Counted from the stretch's first letter, positions 27,444 to 36,222 are shown. The stretch: 64,000 nt of DNA from Staphylococcus simulans (GCF_002902285.1 NZ_PPRU01000004.1:1-64000); one strand, 5' to 3'. Made by a program: numbers and translations. The notes: generated by a model from the letters alone, not told the origin.

Positions 27444-28331
27444 CTAACCTTGCTTACTGCCCCATAAGAACTTAAAGATGTTTTTCGCAACTTTACCACT
27501 CTCATGAAGTTGACTATGTTGACCTTGTTTACCTTCTATCAAAAGTTCACGATAACTTTTCGCATGATCTATCATAATATATTTTAAAGATTTAGAAGAA
27601 GCATTTGTCACACGACCATCACTGTGTGTACCATCTTGGATATCTCCATAAATATTTAAGATTTCTACATTTTTATAGGCAGGATCTTTTTTCAACTTCA
27701 ATATTTCTACATAACCATCTGTCATTTGATCAGGCTTCCCATTTTTATCTAATGTTACTTTTCCTGGTTCATCTCCCATACCGATGATGCCATTAAAGAT
27801 ACCTGCGATATTGACTTGTTTATGTAAAGTCGGCAAGTCTGGATTATTACTATTGTCTAACATGTACTTCGCAAACGACATATTACTCATAGAATGTGTC
27901 ACAATGTTGAATTGTTTAAATTGATAATCTTGTTGTAACGCTTCAAGTACATTTTTAATCCAAAATGCATTCAGTTTCATGTCACCATTTTCGTTATCCT
28001 TCAAATTAACTAAAACAATCGGGTGTTTATCTTTCGTATCAAATTTACCTTTTAAAGTGACATGGCCATTTGCCCCTACTGTCGCGACGACCGGCTTTTT
28101 CGTATAGCCTTCTTTTTGTGCCTGTGTTTCAAAGAAGCGTAATGAATTCACACTGCCGCCATAACCATGCATAAAAATTGTAGGTGTATTGATTTTTGTT
28201 TCTTTATCTAACGGATTCGTCGGGTGATATTCAGCCCATATATACTTAACAATACCTAGTACGCCTAAAACAATCGCAATTATGGCGATAATTCTAATCG
28301 TTTTCGCATCAGGTTGATTTTGTTTCTCCAT
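27444..28331 (-). CDS. DUF915-type alpha/beta hydrolase, membrane-anchored
   Basis: A 295-residue protein with an N-terminal membrane helix (about 15-35) and an extracellular alpha/beta-hydrolase domain of the DUF915 type. The HGYGGS oxyanion region and the nucleophile elbow THSMSN (Ser) are visible; a DG.HS segment holds the likely acid and a HSQLHES segment the histidine. Substrate unknown; lipase/esterase-like. The frame runs open to 28418 but crosses the upstream gene's terminator. The ATG after GAGGGGATAGAG at 28331 is therefore used. Confidence 0.82.
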   Translation of the reverse strand: MEKQNQPDAKTIRIIAIIAIVLGVLGIVKYIWAEYHPTNPLDKETKINTPTIFMHGYGGSVNSLRFFETQAQKEGYTKKPVVATVGANGHVTLKGKFDTKDKHPIVLVNLKDNENGDMKLNAFWIKNVLEALQQDYQFKQFNIVTHSMSNMSFAKYMLDNSNNPDLPTLHKQVNIAGIFNGIIGMGDEPGKVTLDKNGKPDQMTDGYVEILKLKKDPAYKNVEILNIYGDIQDGTHSDGRVTNASSKSLKYIMIDHAKSYRELLIEGKQGQHSQLHESGKVAKNIFKFLWGSKQG

Positions 28332-28404
28332 CTCTATCCCCTCGTTCTTTCCTGCTGATTGTATATTTTCACTTAAGTATAGAGGTTTCTTTAAAGGACT
28401 GCAA

Positions 28405-28451
28405 TGAAAAATAGGCATTCTAAAAGTGGTGTATCACCTTTAGAATGCCTA
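28405..28451 (-). terminator. terminator after curA-like copy B
   Basis: On the minus strand TAGGCATTCTAAA-GGTG and CACCAC-TTTTAGAATGCCTA form a long stem, followed by TTTTT. Confidence 0.85.
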
Positions 28452-28456
28452 AATGA

Positions 28457-29470
28457 TTAATCTAATACGGAAGAAACTTGAACGATTTGTTTGCCAATTT
28501 CTTTACCTGTAAAGAGAGATCTGAATGCACTTGGGATGTTGCCGAAGCCTTTTACTAATGACGTTTTTGTTTTGAGTTTTCCATCTTTGATCCATTGTGC
28601 TAAGTCTTTTTCAGCACGTTCAAAATCATCTTTAAATTGAGAAGCTAAAAAGCCTTGCATCAATGCTTGATTTTTAATCAACATTGGTTGAACAGCGGGT
28701 TCATATGATATTTCTTTATCATTATAGTTAGAGATTGAACCACACACAGGTATTCGCGCAAATGAATTTAAATGCTTAAATACTTCATTCGCAACTGTAC
28801 CGCCGACATTTTCATAGTATACATCGACACCATTTGGTACTGCTTTAGCTAATGCTTCAGCATAATCCTCTTTTTTGTAGTCGACTGCGTCATCAAATCC
28901 AAGTTCATCTATGAGGTATTGTGTTTTAGCTTTACCTCCGGCAATACCTACTACATAGCAACCTTTGATTTTCGCAATTTGACCGACGACTGAACCGACA
29001 GCACCTGATGCTGCTGAAACAACAACCGTTTCACCAGCTTTTGGTTGGCCAATTTCTAACAAACCATGATAAGCCGTTTGACCCGTTGCACCTAAAGCAC
29101 CTAAATACCAATGCACTGGTATATCATCATCGACATTTAGCACTTCTAAATCTTCTGCCGGCATTGTATTATAACGTTTCCATTCAAACAGACCTCTGAC
29201 AATGTCTCCTTCTTTGACTGTATTGTCTTTTGATTGAATTACTTTTGCGAGCCCTCTTCCCCATATTGGTTGATCAATTTTGAAGGCTGTCACATAAGAA
29301 GCCCCTTTAATCATGCCATTACGAAAATAAGGATCAATTGATAGGTATGCTGTTTCTAATAACACTTCACCTTGTTTTGGCTCTATGATTTCAGCTGGTT
29401 CATAACGAAACGTTTGTTCATCTGGTAATCCGTCTGGAAATTGTGCGAAGACAATTTGTTCATTTTCCAT
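28457..29470 (-). CDS. CurA-like NADP-dependent oxidoreductase, copy B
   Basis: A 337-residue paralogue of the gene at 26366-27385. The central and C-terminal domains are almost collinear (VSAASGAVGSVVGQIAK, FARIPVCGSIS, QPMLIK), while the N-terminal 100 residues diverge more. Same predicted enal/enone reduction with NADPH. It is monocistronic, with AAGGAGCGG before the ATG and a strong terminator behind. Confidence 0.83.
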   Translation of the reverse strand: MENEQIVFAQFPDGLPDEQTFRYEPAEIIEPKQGEVLLETAYLSIDPYFRNGMIKGASYVTAFKIDQPIWGRGLAKVIQSKDNTVKEGDIVRGLFEWKRYNTMPAEDLEVLNVDDDIPVHWYLGALGATGQTAYHGLLEIGQPKAGETVVVSAASGAVGSVVGQIAKIKGCYVVGIAGGKAKTQYLIDELGFDDAVDYKKEDYAEALAKAVPNGVDVYYENVGGTVANEVFKHLNSFARIPVCGSISNYNDKEISYEPAVQPMLIKNQALMQGFLASQFKDDFERAEKDLAQWIKDGKLKTKTSLVKGFGNIPSAFRSLFTGKEIGKQIVQVSSVLD

Positions 29471-29545
29471 TTTAACCGCTCCTTTTTTTACTTATACTTC
29501 TAAATTAAATGTGAAATGCATAGAGTTCAATATAAGCAACTTAAA

Positions 29546-29577
29546 AAGCCGTAACTGAATGGAGGCAGTTACGGCTT
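29546..29577 (-). terminator. terminator of the ppdK operon
   Basis: AAGCCGTAACTG and CAGTTACGGCTT form a perfect 12-bp stem with an 8-base loop and a short T-run on the minus strand. Confidence 0.85.
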
Positions 29578-29643
29578 CGTTTATATTTGTGAGAAGTTAT
29601 TAAGGAATTTTCTATTATGTTTAATGGATGAATAGAATGGTTG

Positions 29644-30459
29644 TTATTTGTTCAGGTATTTTTCAATGTAAAATGCAGATTCTTCGATAGATTTATATTC
29701 CGTGTTAATGACAATGGCATTAAATTTATCAAAGACTTCTTCCGCATAACTTAATTCTTTTTTAATGCGATGTAAACTGTTGTAGTTGGCTGAACTTTTC
29801 ATACCCAGTACACGGATGCGTTCTGTACGGATATTCATAATATAATCGGGACTTGCGGTTAAGCCGAATACTAACATTTTCTTGTTGAAGACTTCTTCAG
29901 GAATCGGTGCTTCAGGCACTAATGGAATATTGGCGATTTTATAACCTTTGTTCGCAAGATACATACTAAGAGGTGTTTTAGATGTTCGGGACACACCTAG
30001 AATCACCGCATCTGCTTCTTCAATACCGGTAAAAACTTTGCCGTCATCATATTTGACTGAGAATTCCATTGCCTCAATACGTTCAAAATAGTGCTGATCC
30101 ATTTTGCGTAAGGCACCGCTTTCGCGTAAGGCTTTTTTATGTGTTTTGTTTTCAATTAAATTAAGCAAATCTGTCATATAATCTACATAAAGGATACCTT
30201 GCTCTTCAGCATAAGCTTGACCGATTTGATTAAATTTTGGATTCACGAGCGTTGTGATGACAATCGCATCACGCTGCTTTGCTAATTTTAAAATCGTTAG
30301 AAATTCTTCTTCATTTTTAATGAAGGGGAATTTCTTAATTTCTACGTCATCTTCTATATCAGGAAACTGCGTTAATGTCGCATGAATCATACGCTGCGCA
30401 GTTTCTCCGATAGAATCTGACACTATATATAATGCTAAATGTTCGTTATTGTTTTGCAC
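29644..30459 (-). CDS. pyruvate phosphate dikinase regulatory protein (DUF299/YqfL)
   Basis: A 271-residue bifunctional regulator of the PDRP family. The P-loop-like motif GVSRTSKTPLS is near the middle. Homologues inactivate PPDK by ADP-dependent phosphorylation of the threonine next to its catalytic histidine, and restore it by phosphate-dependent removal. A GTG start at 30457-30459 after AGTGAGAGAG is chosen; it overlaps the ppdK end by 14 bases. The frame is open 29 codons further, but that part lies inside ppdK. The pairing with ppdK makes the assignment firm. Confidence 0.9.
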   Translation of the reverse strand: MQNNNEHLALYIVSDSIGETAQRMIHATLTQFPDIEDDVEIKKFPFIKNEEEFLTILKLAKQRDAIVITTLVNPKFNQIGQAYAEEQGILYVDYMTDLLNLIENKTHKKALRESGALRKMDQHYFERIEAMEFSVKYDDGKVFTGIEEADAVILGVSRTSKTPLSMYLANKGYKIANIPLVPEAPIPEEVFNKKMLVFGLTASPDYIMNIRTERIRVLGMKSSANYNSLHRIKKELSYAEEVFDKFNAIVINTEYKSIEESAFYIEKYLNK

Positions 30460-33088
30460 CGATTGCTCTCTCACTTTCTGCTTGGCTTTGAGCAGCAGCC
30501 AACATTGCGCCAGGAACTCTGAATGGTGAGCATGAGACATAATCAATCGCTAAGTTATTGAAGTAATGAATTGATTTCGGATCACCGCCGAGTTCACCAC
30601 AAACCCCAATTTTGATGTTTGGATTTGCAGCTTTAGCTTGCTCTACTGCTGTTTTAATCAACTGACCTACACCATCAACATCCAATGTTTGGAATGGGTC
30701 GACTTCAAGTAAGCCTCTGTTGATATATTCACTGATAAATTTACCTGCATCATCACGAGAGAATCCAAATGTTAATTGTGTTAAGTCATTCGTACCGAAA
30801 CTGAAGAACTCTGATTCTTTCGCAAGTTGCCCTGCAATCAAGCAAGCTCTTGGTGTTTCAATCATTGTTCCGATTAAGTAATCGATCGACGTATTGTCTT
30901 TTGCTAACATGCTTTCAGCTGTCGCTTGGATTGTGTCTTTTAATGTTTTGAATTCTTCTACTGTAGATACAAGCGGTATCATAATTTCAGGTTGACTTTC
31001 GATACCCTCATTTTTTAATTTTAACACACTGCCGATAATCGCTTCAGTCTGCATTTCAGCAAGTTCTGGATAAGTTACTGCTAAACGGCAGCCACGGTGA
31101 CCAAGCATTGGGTTAGTTTCATGCAAGTCAACAATACGTTTACGCAGCACGTCTTTATCAACATTTAATTGTTGTGAAACTAATTGAATTTCATCATTTG
31201 TTTTCGGTAAGAATTCATGTAATGGCGGATCCAGTAAACGTACAATTGTCGGACGGCCATTAGATAATCTGAAAATCTGTTCGAAGTCTTCAATTTGATA
31301 TTTACGGATTTCATTTAATGCTTCGATTCGTTCTTCTTGTGAAGAAGCTAAGATGAAACGACGCATTTGAACTAAACGTTCTGCACCGAAGAACATATGC
31401 TCAGTTCTGACTAAGCCGATACCTGCTGCATCAAATTGGTAACCTGATGCGATGTCTTGAGGCGTTTCAGCGTTCATGCGTACATTTAAACGTGCAGTTT
31501 CTTGTGTCCATTGCATGAAGCGATCAAAGTCTTCACTGTGGTCAGCATCTGTTTTTTCAATATCGCCTAAATAAATGTTACCTGTTGAACCATCAACTGA
31601 AATGATGTCACCTTCATTTAACGTTTGGCCATGATATGTTACAACTTTATTTTCAGTATCGATATTTAAGTTTGAACAGCCCGTTACACAACATTTACCC
31701 ATACCGCGAGCAACAACTGCCGCATGAGATGTCATACCGCCATGCGTTGTCACAATCGCTTCACTTGCGACCATACCTTCAATATCTTCAGGTGATGTTT
31801 CAGGTCGCATTAAAATTACTTTTTCACCTTGATCCGCTTGTACTTTCGCATCTTCTGCTGAGAAGACTACTTTACCTGTTGATGCACCCGGACTTGCGGG
31901 AAGACCTGCATCAGAAATTGCTTCTGCCGCTTCAATCGCTTCTGGTTTGAACGTCGGATGCAATAATGTATCAATTGATTTTACATCTACCTTTGTTAGC
32001 GCCTCTTCTTTAGTGATAACCCCTTCATCTACTAAATCAACCGCAATTTTCATTGCTGCTTTGGCTGTACGTTTCCCATTTCTTGTTTGTAAAATATAAA
32101 GTTTACCGTTTTCAATTGTGAATTCGATATCTTGCATATCTTTATAATGTGCTTCTAATTTCTCAGTCACATCTACGAACTCTTGATATACCTCAGGCAT
32201 TTGTTGTGCCAGTGTTTCAATTTCTTTTGGTGTACGAATACCTGCCACAACGTCTTCACCTTGTGCATTTAATAAGTACTCACCAAAGACATGGTTATCA
32301 CCTGTCACAGGGTTTCTTGTAAAAGCAACACCTGTACCACTGCGGTCTCCACTATTACCGAAGACCATTTCTTGGATGTTGACACCTGTACCGATATCGT
32401 GCGGGATATCATTTAAATCACGGTATACACGCGCACGGTCGTTATCCCAAGATTTAAATACCGCTTCAACTGCTTCAGTCAATTGTGTAAATGGATCTTG
32501 CGGGAATGGTTTATAAACTTCTTCTTCATAAATTTCTTTGAAACGTGCACTGATGACTTTTAAACCTTCTGCTGGAATTTCAGCATCAGTTTCATAACCA
32601 TTATCTTCTTTATATTTGTCGAAGTAGCGATCAAATGCTGTCATGTTGATACCGTATACAACTTGTCCAAACATTTGAAGCAAGCGACGATAACAATCAT
32701 ACGCAAAGCGTGCATCATTTGTTTTTTCAGCTAACTTCTCAACATTTTCATCATTTAAACCTAAGTTTAAAATCGTGTCCATCATACCCGGCATTGAAAT
32801 TTTCGCACCACTACGGACAGAAACTAACAACAAGTTGTCGTCAGATGAAAAAGATTTCCCAGTACGTTCTGAGAAAGCTTTGAGTTGTGTATGTAATTCC
32901 TCTTTTAACTCGTCAGATAATGTTGCGCCTTGTTTCAAATATTCAATACATGCTTCTGTAGTTATCGTAAAGCCATCTGGTACTGGTAAACCTAAGCGCA
33001 TCATTTCAGCTAAGTTTGCACCTTTACCGCCAAGCAAATCCTTCATGGATTGACTACCTTCTTCAAATGCATAAATATATTTTGTCAT
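30446..33088 (-). CDS. ppdK: pyruvate, phosphate dikinase
   Basis: An 880-residue enzyme that interconverts pyruvate + ATP + phosphate with phosphoenolpyruvate + AMP + pyrophosphate. An ATP-grasp domain (about 1-340) is followed by the phosphohistidine domain, with the regulatory Thr453 and catalytic His455 in THGGMTSHAAVV, and then a TIM-barrel PEP/pyruvate domain (about 530-880; GVCGELGGDP near the end). Full length. It could feed gluconeogenesis. Its promoter carries two CcpN-type sites and a cre-like site. The regulatory kinase gene overlaps its end. Confidence 0.95.
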   Translation of the reverse strand: MTKYIYAFEEGSQSMKDLLGGKGANLAEMMRLGLPVPDGFTITTEACIEYLKQGATLSDELKEELHTQLKAFSERTGKSFSSDDNLLLVSVRSGAKISMPGMMDTILNLGLNDENVEKLAEKTNDARFAYDCYRRLLQMFGQVVYGINMTAFDRYFDKYKEDNGYETDAEIPAEGLKVISARFKEIYEEEVYKPFPQDPFTQLTEAVEAVFKSWDNDRARVYRDLNDIPHDIGTGVNIQEMVFGNSGDRSGTGVAFTRNPVTGDNHVFGEYLLNAQGEDVVAGIRTPKEIETLAQQMPEVYQEFVDVTEKLEAHYKDMQDIEFTIENGKLYILQTRNGKRTAKAAMKIAVDLVDEGVITKEEALTKVDVKSIDTLLHPTFKPEAIEAAEAISDAGLPASPGASTGKVVFSAEDAKVQADQGEKVILMRPETSPEDIEGMVASEAIVTTHGGMTSHAAVVARGMGKCCVTGCSNLNIDTENKVVTYHGQTLNEGDIISVDGSTGNIYLGDIEKTDADHSEDFDRFMQWTQETARLNVRMNAETPQDIASGYQFDAAGIGLVRTEHMFFGAERLVQMRRFILASSQEERIEALNEIRKYQIEDFEQIFRLSNGRPTIVRLLDPPLHEFLPKTNDEIQLVSQQLNVDKDVLRKRIVDLHETNPMLGHRGCRLAVTYPELAEMQTEAIIGSVLKLKNEGIESQPEIMIPLVSTVEEFKTLKDTIQATAESMLAKDNTSIDYLIGTMIETPRACLIAGQLAKESEFFSFGTNDLTQLTFGFSRDDAGKFISEYINRGLLEVDPFQTLDVDGVGQLIKTAVEQAKAANPNIKIGVCGELGGDPKSIHYFNNLAIDYVSCSPFRVPGAMLAAAQSQAESERAIGAKQ

Positions 33089-33117
33089 TTGTAGATCACC
33101 TCATCTATTTTTATCAA

Positions 33118-33128
33118 TGTGTCATACT
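33118..33128. promoter_or_regulatory. CcpN-type operator 1 at ppdK
   Basis: TGTGTCATACT fits the B. subtilis CcpN consensus TRTGHYATAYW, as I recall it, at every position. It lies just downstream of the predicted ppdK transcription start (about 33133), 24 bp from operator 2. Confidence 0.6.
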
Positions 33129-33139
33129 AATCAGTTTAT

Positions 33140-33168
33140 AGTATGTCATACTGAAAACGCTTTTACAA
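33140..33168 (-). promoter_or_regulatory. ppdK promoter with CcpN-type operator 2 and cre-like site
   Basis: On the minus strand TTGTAA (33163-33168), 17 bp, CATACT (33140-33145). TATGTCATACT (33142-33152) fits TRTGHYATAYW and is part of the perfect palindrome AGTATG-T-CATACT (33140-33152) over the -10. TGAAAACGCTTTTA (33152-33165) is one base from a cre palindrome and fills the spacer. Both features point to repression by glucose. Confidence 0.65.
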
Positions 33169-33304
33169 TTAAAAACATACAATTGTTTCAATTAATTTGT
33201 TAAATATTTCACTAATTCGTTACATTTTAGTTAAAAGCAATGTTATTTACCCTTTTAATTAAATGAATTAAGCTAAAGATAAGAAGATTAAAGGAGCATC
33301 TATA

Positions 33305-33946
33305 ATGAAAGGTTATGAATTATGTGTCAGTAAGGTACCCTTATTCCAAAATTTAGATACAGAAGCATTAGAACATGTCTTTTCAAAAGTTCATGCGACA
33401 AAAGTACGTAAAGGCGATTACCTCTTTATGGCTGGAGATGATGTGCATACTTTATTTGTGATTCATTCCGGCAAAGTACGCATCTATAGACTGACGGATG
33501 AAGGGGATGAACAATTAATCCGTATTTTAGAACATAGTGATTTTACAGGTGAGTTGACTTTATTTAATGCATCAGATAGTGCTAATACGTATGCAGAAGC
33601 GTTAGAGGACAGTGATGTTTGTACGATTAACCAATCCTCTATTCATCAATTAATGACAGATTATCCTGAAATCGGAATTAAAATGATTGAAGGTTTGGCA
33701 GAACGATTGAATCAATCTGAAACGATGACGACACAAATCGCATTGATGAGCAGTAAAGAGCGTTTACTGGAATACATCCAACTAGAGACAACAGACGGTT
33801 TATTAAAGCTTTCAATGACTAAAAAGAATTTAGCGACTTATTTAAGCATGCAGCCAGAAACACTAAATCGTACCTTCAAACAACTGGAACAAGAAGGTAT
33901 TTTAGACAAAATCAATCACAATACCTATAAAGTACTGAAAAATTGA
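33305..33946 (+). CDS. Crp/Fnr-family transcription regulator
   Basis: A 213-residue protein with a cyclic nucleotide-binding-type beta-roll (about 12-125), a dimerisation helix and a winged helix-turn-helix (about 160-212). The recognition helix contains ETLNR, the E..R pattern that reads TTGAT half-sites in FNR proteins. Only two cysteines (near 7 and 108) are present and no FNR iron-sulfur cysteine cluster, so it probably does not sense oxygen in the E. coli manner. A TTGAT-N4-GTCAA box overlaps its stop codon, in front of the ATPase gene. AAAGGAGC precedes the ATG. Confidence 0.85.
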   Translation: MKGYELCVSKVPLFQNLDTEALEHVFSKVHATKVRKGDYLFMAGDDVHTLFVIHSGKVRIYRLTDEGDEQLIRILEHSDFTGELTLFNASDSANTYAEALEDSDVCTINQSSIHQLMTDYPEIGIKMIEGLAERLNQSETMTTQIALMSSKERLLEYIQLETTDGLLKLSMTKKNLATYLSMQPETLNRTFKQLEQEGILDKINHNTYKVLKN

Positions 33947-33984
33947 TCTAGGTCAATTTTATTTCTCTCCTTCTCTCGTATCAT
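33943..33984 (+). promoter_or_regulatory. FNR-type box and promoter before the P-type ATPase gene
   Basis: TTGAT-CTAG-GTCAA (33943-33956) matches TTGAT-N4-ATCAA at 9 of 10 positions and overlaps the regulator's stop codon. TATCAT (33979-33984) is a -10 without a good -35. The predicted start (about 33991) is 41.5 bp from the box centre, the classic distance for activation by FNR/CRP proteins. Confidence 0.6.
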
Positions 33985-34031
33985 TAAAAGTGAAAGCAGA
34001 CATCACTTCATATGAGAGGAGGAGTTTTTTG

Positions 34032-35966
34032 ATGTTTACAAAATGGATTTATCGTTATGAACAAACATTGACATTAGTCGCATTCATTGCCATTGTAGCT
34101 GGCATCTTGATACGTATCTTTCTAAAAGATATTGCTGTAATTGGAGATGCTTTGCTTATCTTTGCGACTGCTATTGCGATGTTGCCTATCGGATTACGTG
34201 CGATACAGGCACTACGATTTAAAATGTTCAGCATTGAACTGCTGATTAGTATCGCAGTCATCGGTGCACTCTTTATTGGTGAATTTATCGAGGCAGCTGT
34301 TGTAACGTTTCTATTCTTATTTGGAAGTTATTTAGAGAAAAAGACATTAGAACGGACACGTCGCTCCATTCAATCTTTAACGGAATTATCACCTGAAGAA
34401 GCCTTAATTAAACAAGCAGATGGATCACGTACTTTAGTATCAATCGAAGAAGTTTCAAGAGGTGATCGCATTATATTAACAGCAGGCAGCCGTGTACCTG
34501 TTGATGGTCACATCATTGAAGGTGAAGGTACATTTAACGAAGCTTCTATTACAGGTGAATCGGTTCCACTGACAAAGTGTCAACAAGATACGTTATACAG
34601 CAGTACGATATTAGAATCTGGCTATGTTGAAATGATTGCAGATAAAATCGGAGAAGATACTGCGTTTGCGAAGATTATTGATTTGATTGAAGAAGCTCAA
34701 GAAACTAAATCTAACACCGAACGTTTCTTAGACCGCTTCGCTAAATGGTATACACCCGCTGTCATTGTATTAGCCGCTATTGTTGGGCTTATCACTTGGA
34801 ACTTGCATCTCGCAATTACTTTCCTCGTTATCGCATGCCCAGGTGCATTAATTATCGGTGCTCCTGTTTCAAGTGTTGCGGGTATAGGTAATGGCGCAAA
34901 ACATGGTGCTTTGATCAAAGGCAGTGACATTATGGAGACCTTAGCACATATTGATGTGATGGTCTTTGATAAAACAGGTACATTGACTAAAGGACAACCA
35001 GAACTCTTACGTGTACAAACTTATAATAATCCACCTCATGATTTATTAGGTTTAATCGGTACTTTAGAACAAACCTCTGAACATCACTTAGCCCATGCGA
35101 TAACAAGTTACGCTGAACAACATCATGTGTTGACGGATTATGTTGTAGAATCAACAACGCCGATTAAAGGAAAAGGCATTGCAGGTCAAGTTGATCATCA
35201 ACAATTAATCGTCGGTAACCGTGCTTTGATGCAGGATCACCATATTGATATTTCACAAGCTGAACAAGATGCCTTATACGAAGAACAAACCGGTCATACT
35301 TTAGTCTTTGCGGCAATTAACGGAAAACTAGCAGCTGTTTTATCGATTAAAGATGAAGTACGTGAAGATGCGAAACAAGCCATTGACCTAATGAAACAAC
35401 ATGGTGTGAAACGTACCATTATGTTAACGGGTGATAATGCACATACTGCACGTGTGATAGCAGAACAGTTAGATATAGATGAGGTTGAAGCAGGCTTATT
35501 ACCGGAAGATAAAACAGCTTACGTTAAACAACTACAAAATCAAGGTTATCATGTTGCGATGGCTGGTGATGGTATTAACGATGCCCCTGCGATTGCGACT
35601 GCAGATATCGGCTTAGCTATGGGAGATGGCGGTACAGATATTTCAATGGAAACCGCAGATATCGTATTAATGGCGGATCGTTTAAAACAATATGCTCATG
35701 CATTCTTATTAGCTAAAGCCACACACCGTAATATTAAACAAAATATCTGGATTGCGATGCTGACAGTATTCGCACTGCTCATCGGTGTACTCCTCGGCGG
35801 TGTGAACCTAGCGATTGGAATGTTTATCCATGAAGCAAGTGTCTTAGTTGTAATATTCAACGCTATGCGTTTAATCAAATTTAAAATTAAAGGAGAAGAT
35901 TTAAATGAAACAACTCAAACTACAATTAGAAACCCTGACATGCCCTACTTGTATCAAGAAAATTGA
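34032..35966 (+). CDS. P1B-type heavy metal-translocating P-type ATPase with CPG motif
   Basis: A 644-residue cation pump. TGES (174-177, actuator), DKTGT (313-317, phosphorylated Asp313) and GDGINDAPA (512-520) are intact. It has no N-terminal metal-binding domain. The intramembrane metal motif is CPG (269-271) instead of CPC, and the P1B HP dipeptide is HH (SEHHLA, 349-354). The metal cannot be predicted from these; zinc, iron or copper are possible. A frame opens at 33990, but AGGAGGAG before the ATG at 34032 sets the start. It overlaps the metal-binding protein gene by 62 bases. Confidence 0.82.
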   Translation: MFTKWIYRYEQTLTLVAFIAIVAGILIRIFLKDIAVIGDALLIFATAIAMLPIGLRAIQALRFKMFSIELLISIAVIGALFIGEFIEAAVVTFLFLFGSYLEKKTLERTRRSIQSLTELSPEEALIKQADGSRTLVSIEEVSRGDRIILTAGSRVPVDGHIIEGEGTFNEASITGESVPLTKCQQDTLYSSTILESGYVEMIADKIGEDTAFAKIIDLIEEAQETKSNTERFLDRFAKWYTPAVIVLAAIVGLITWNLHLAITFLVIACPGALIIGAPVSSVAGIGNGAKHGALIKGSDIMETLAHIDVMVFDKTGTLTKGQPELLRVQTYNNPPHDLLGLIGTLEQTSEHHLAHAITSYAEQHHVLTDYVVESTTPIKGKGIAGQVDHQQLIVGNRALMQDHHIDISQAEQDALYEEQTGHTLVFAAINGKLAAVLSIKDEVREDAKQAIDLMKQHGVKRTIMLTGDNAHTARVIAEQLDIDEVEAGLLPEDKTAYVKQLQNQGYHVAMAGDGINDAPAIATADIGLAMGDGGTDISMETADIVLMADRLKQYAHAFLLAKATHRNIKQNIWIAMLTVFALLIGVLLGGVNLAIGMFIHEASVLVVIFNAMRLIKFKIKGEDLNETTQTTIRNPDMPYLYQEN

Positions 35967-36120
35967 AGGTGCTTTAAATAAAACAGAAGGTGTTGAATCA
36001 GCAAAAGTCTTATTCAACAGCAGTAAAGTCAAAGTTAAATATGAGGACACAATCATCTCTTCTGAACAAATCAGCGAAACAATAGAACAATTAGGGTATA
36101 GTGTCTTACAAGTAGCTTAG
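35905..36120 (+). CDS. small HMA-domain metal-binding protein
   Basis: A 71-residue single-domain heavy-metal-associated protein (CopZ/MerP-like fold). The metal-binding pair is Cys13-x-x-Cys16 (TCPTC). It starts within the last 20 codons of the ATPase gene in another frame, after GGAGAAGATTTAA. The ATPase lacks its own HMA domain, so this protein probably delivers the metal to it or holds it in the cytosol. No terminator is obvious behind it. Confidence 0.85.
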   Translation: MKQLKLQLETLTCPTCIKKIEGALNKTEGVESAKVLFNSSKVKVKYEDTIISSEQISETIEQLGYSVLQVA

Positions 36121-36176
36121 TCTTTCATACAGAATATTAAAGTAAAATAAGTCAATTATCTATTTAAATTCACGTG

Positions 36177-36185
36177 TGATATACT
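36177..36185 (+). promoter_or_regulatory. extended -10 promoter of the yfiT-like gene
   Basis: TGA-TATACT is an extended -10; no good -35 lies 17 bp upstream. It is 38 bases before the ATG of the yfiT-like gene. Confidence 0.5.
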
Positions 36186-36222
36186 AGCACTTCATTCAAT
36201 ATTTGATGAAAGGTGATTAACC

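Noticed and set aside
24192..29470. Recent mobile element as cause of the duplicated oxidoreductases
   Set aside because: No transposase, terminal repeats or target duplications are visible between the copies.
30459..30546. A 29-residue N-terminal extension of the PPDK regulatory protein
   Set aside because: It lies inside ppdK, lacks a ribosome binding site and is absent from the family's usual start.
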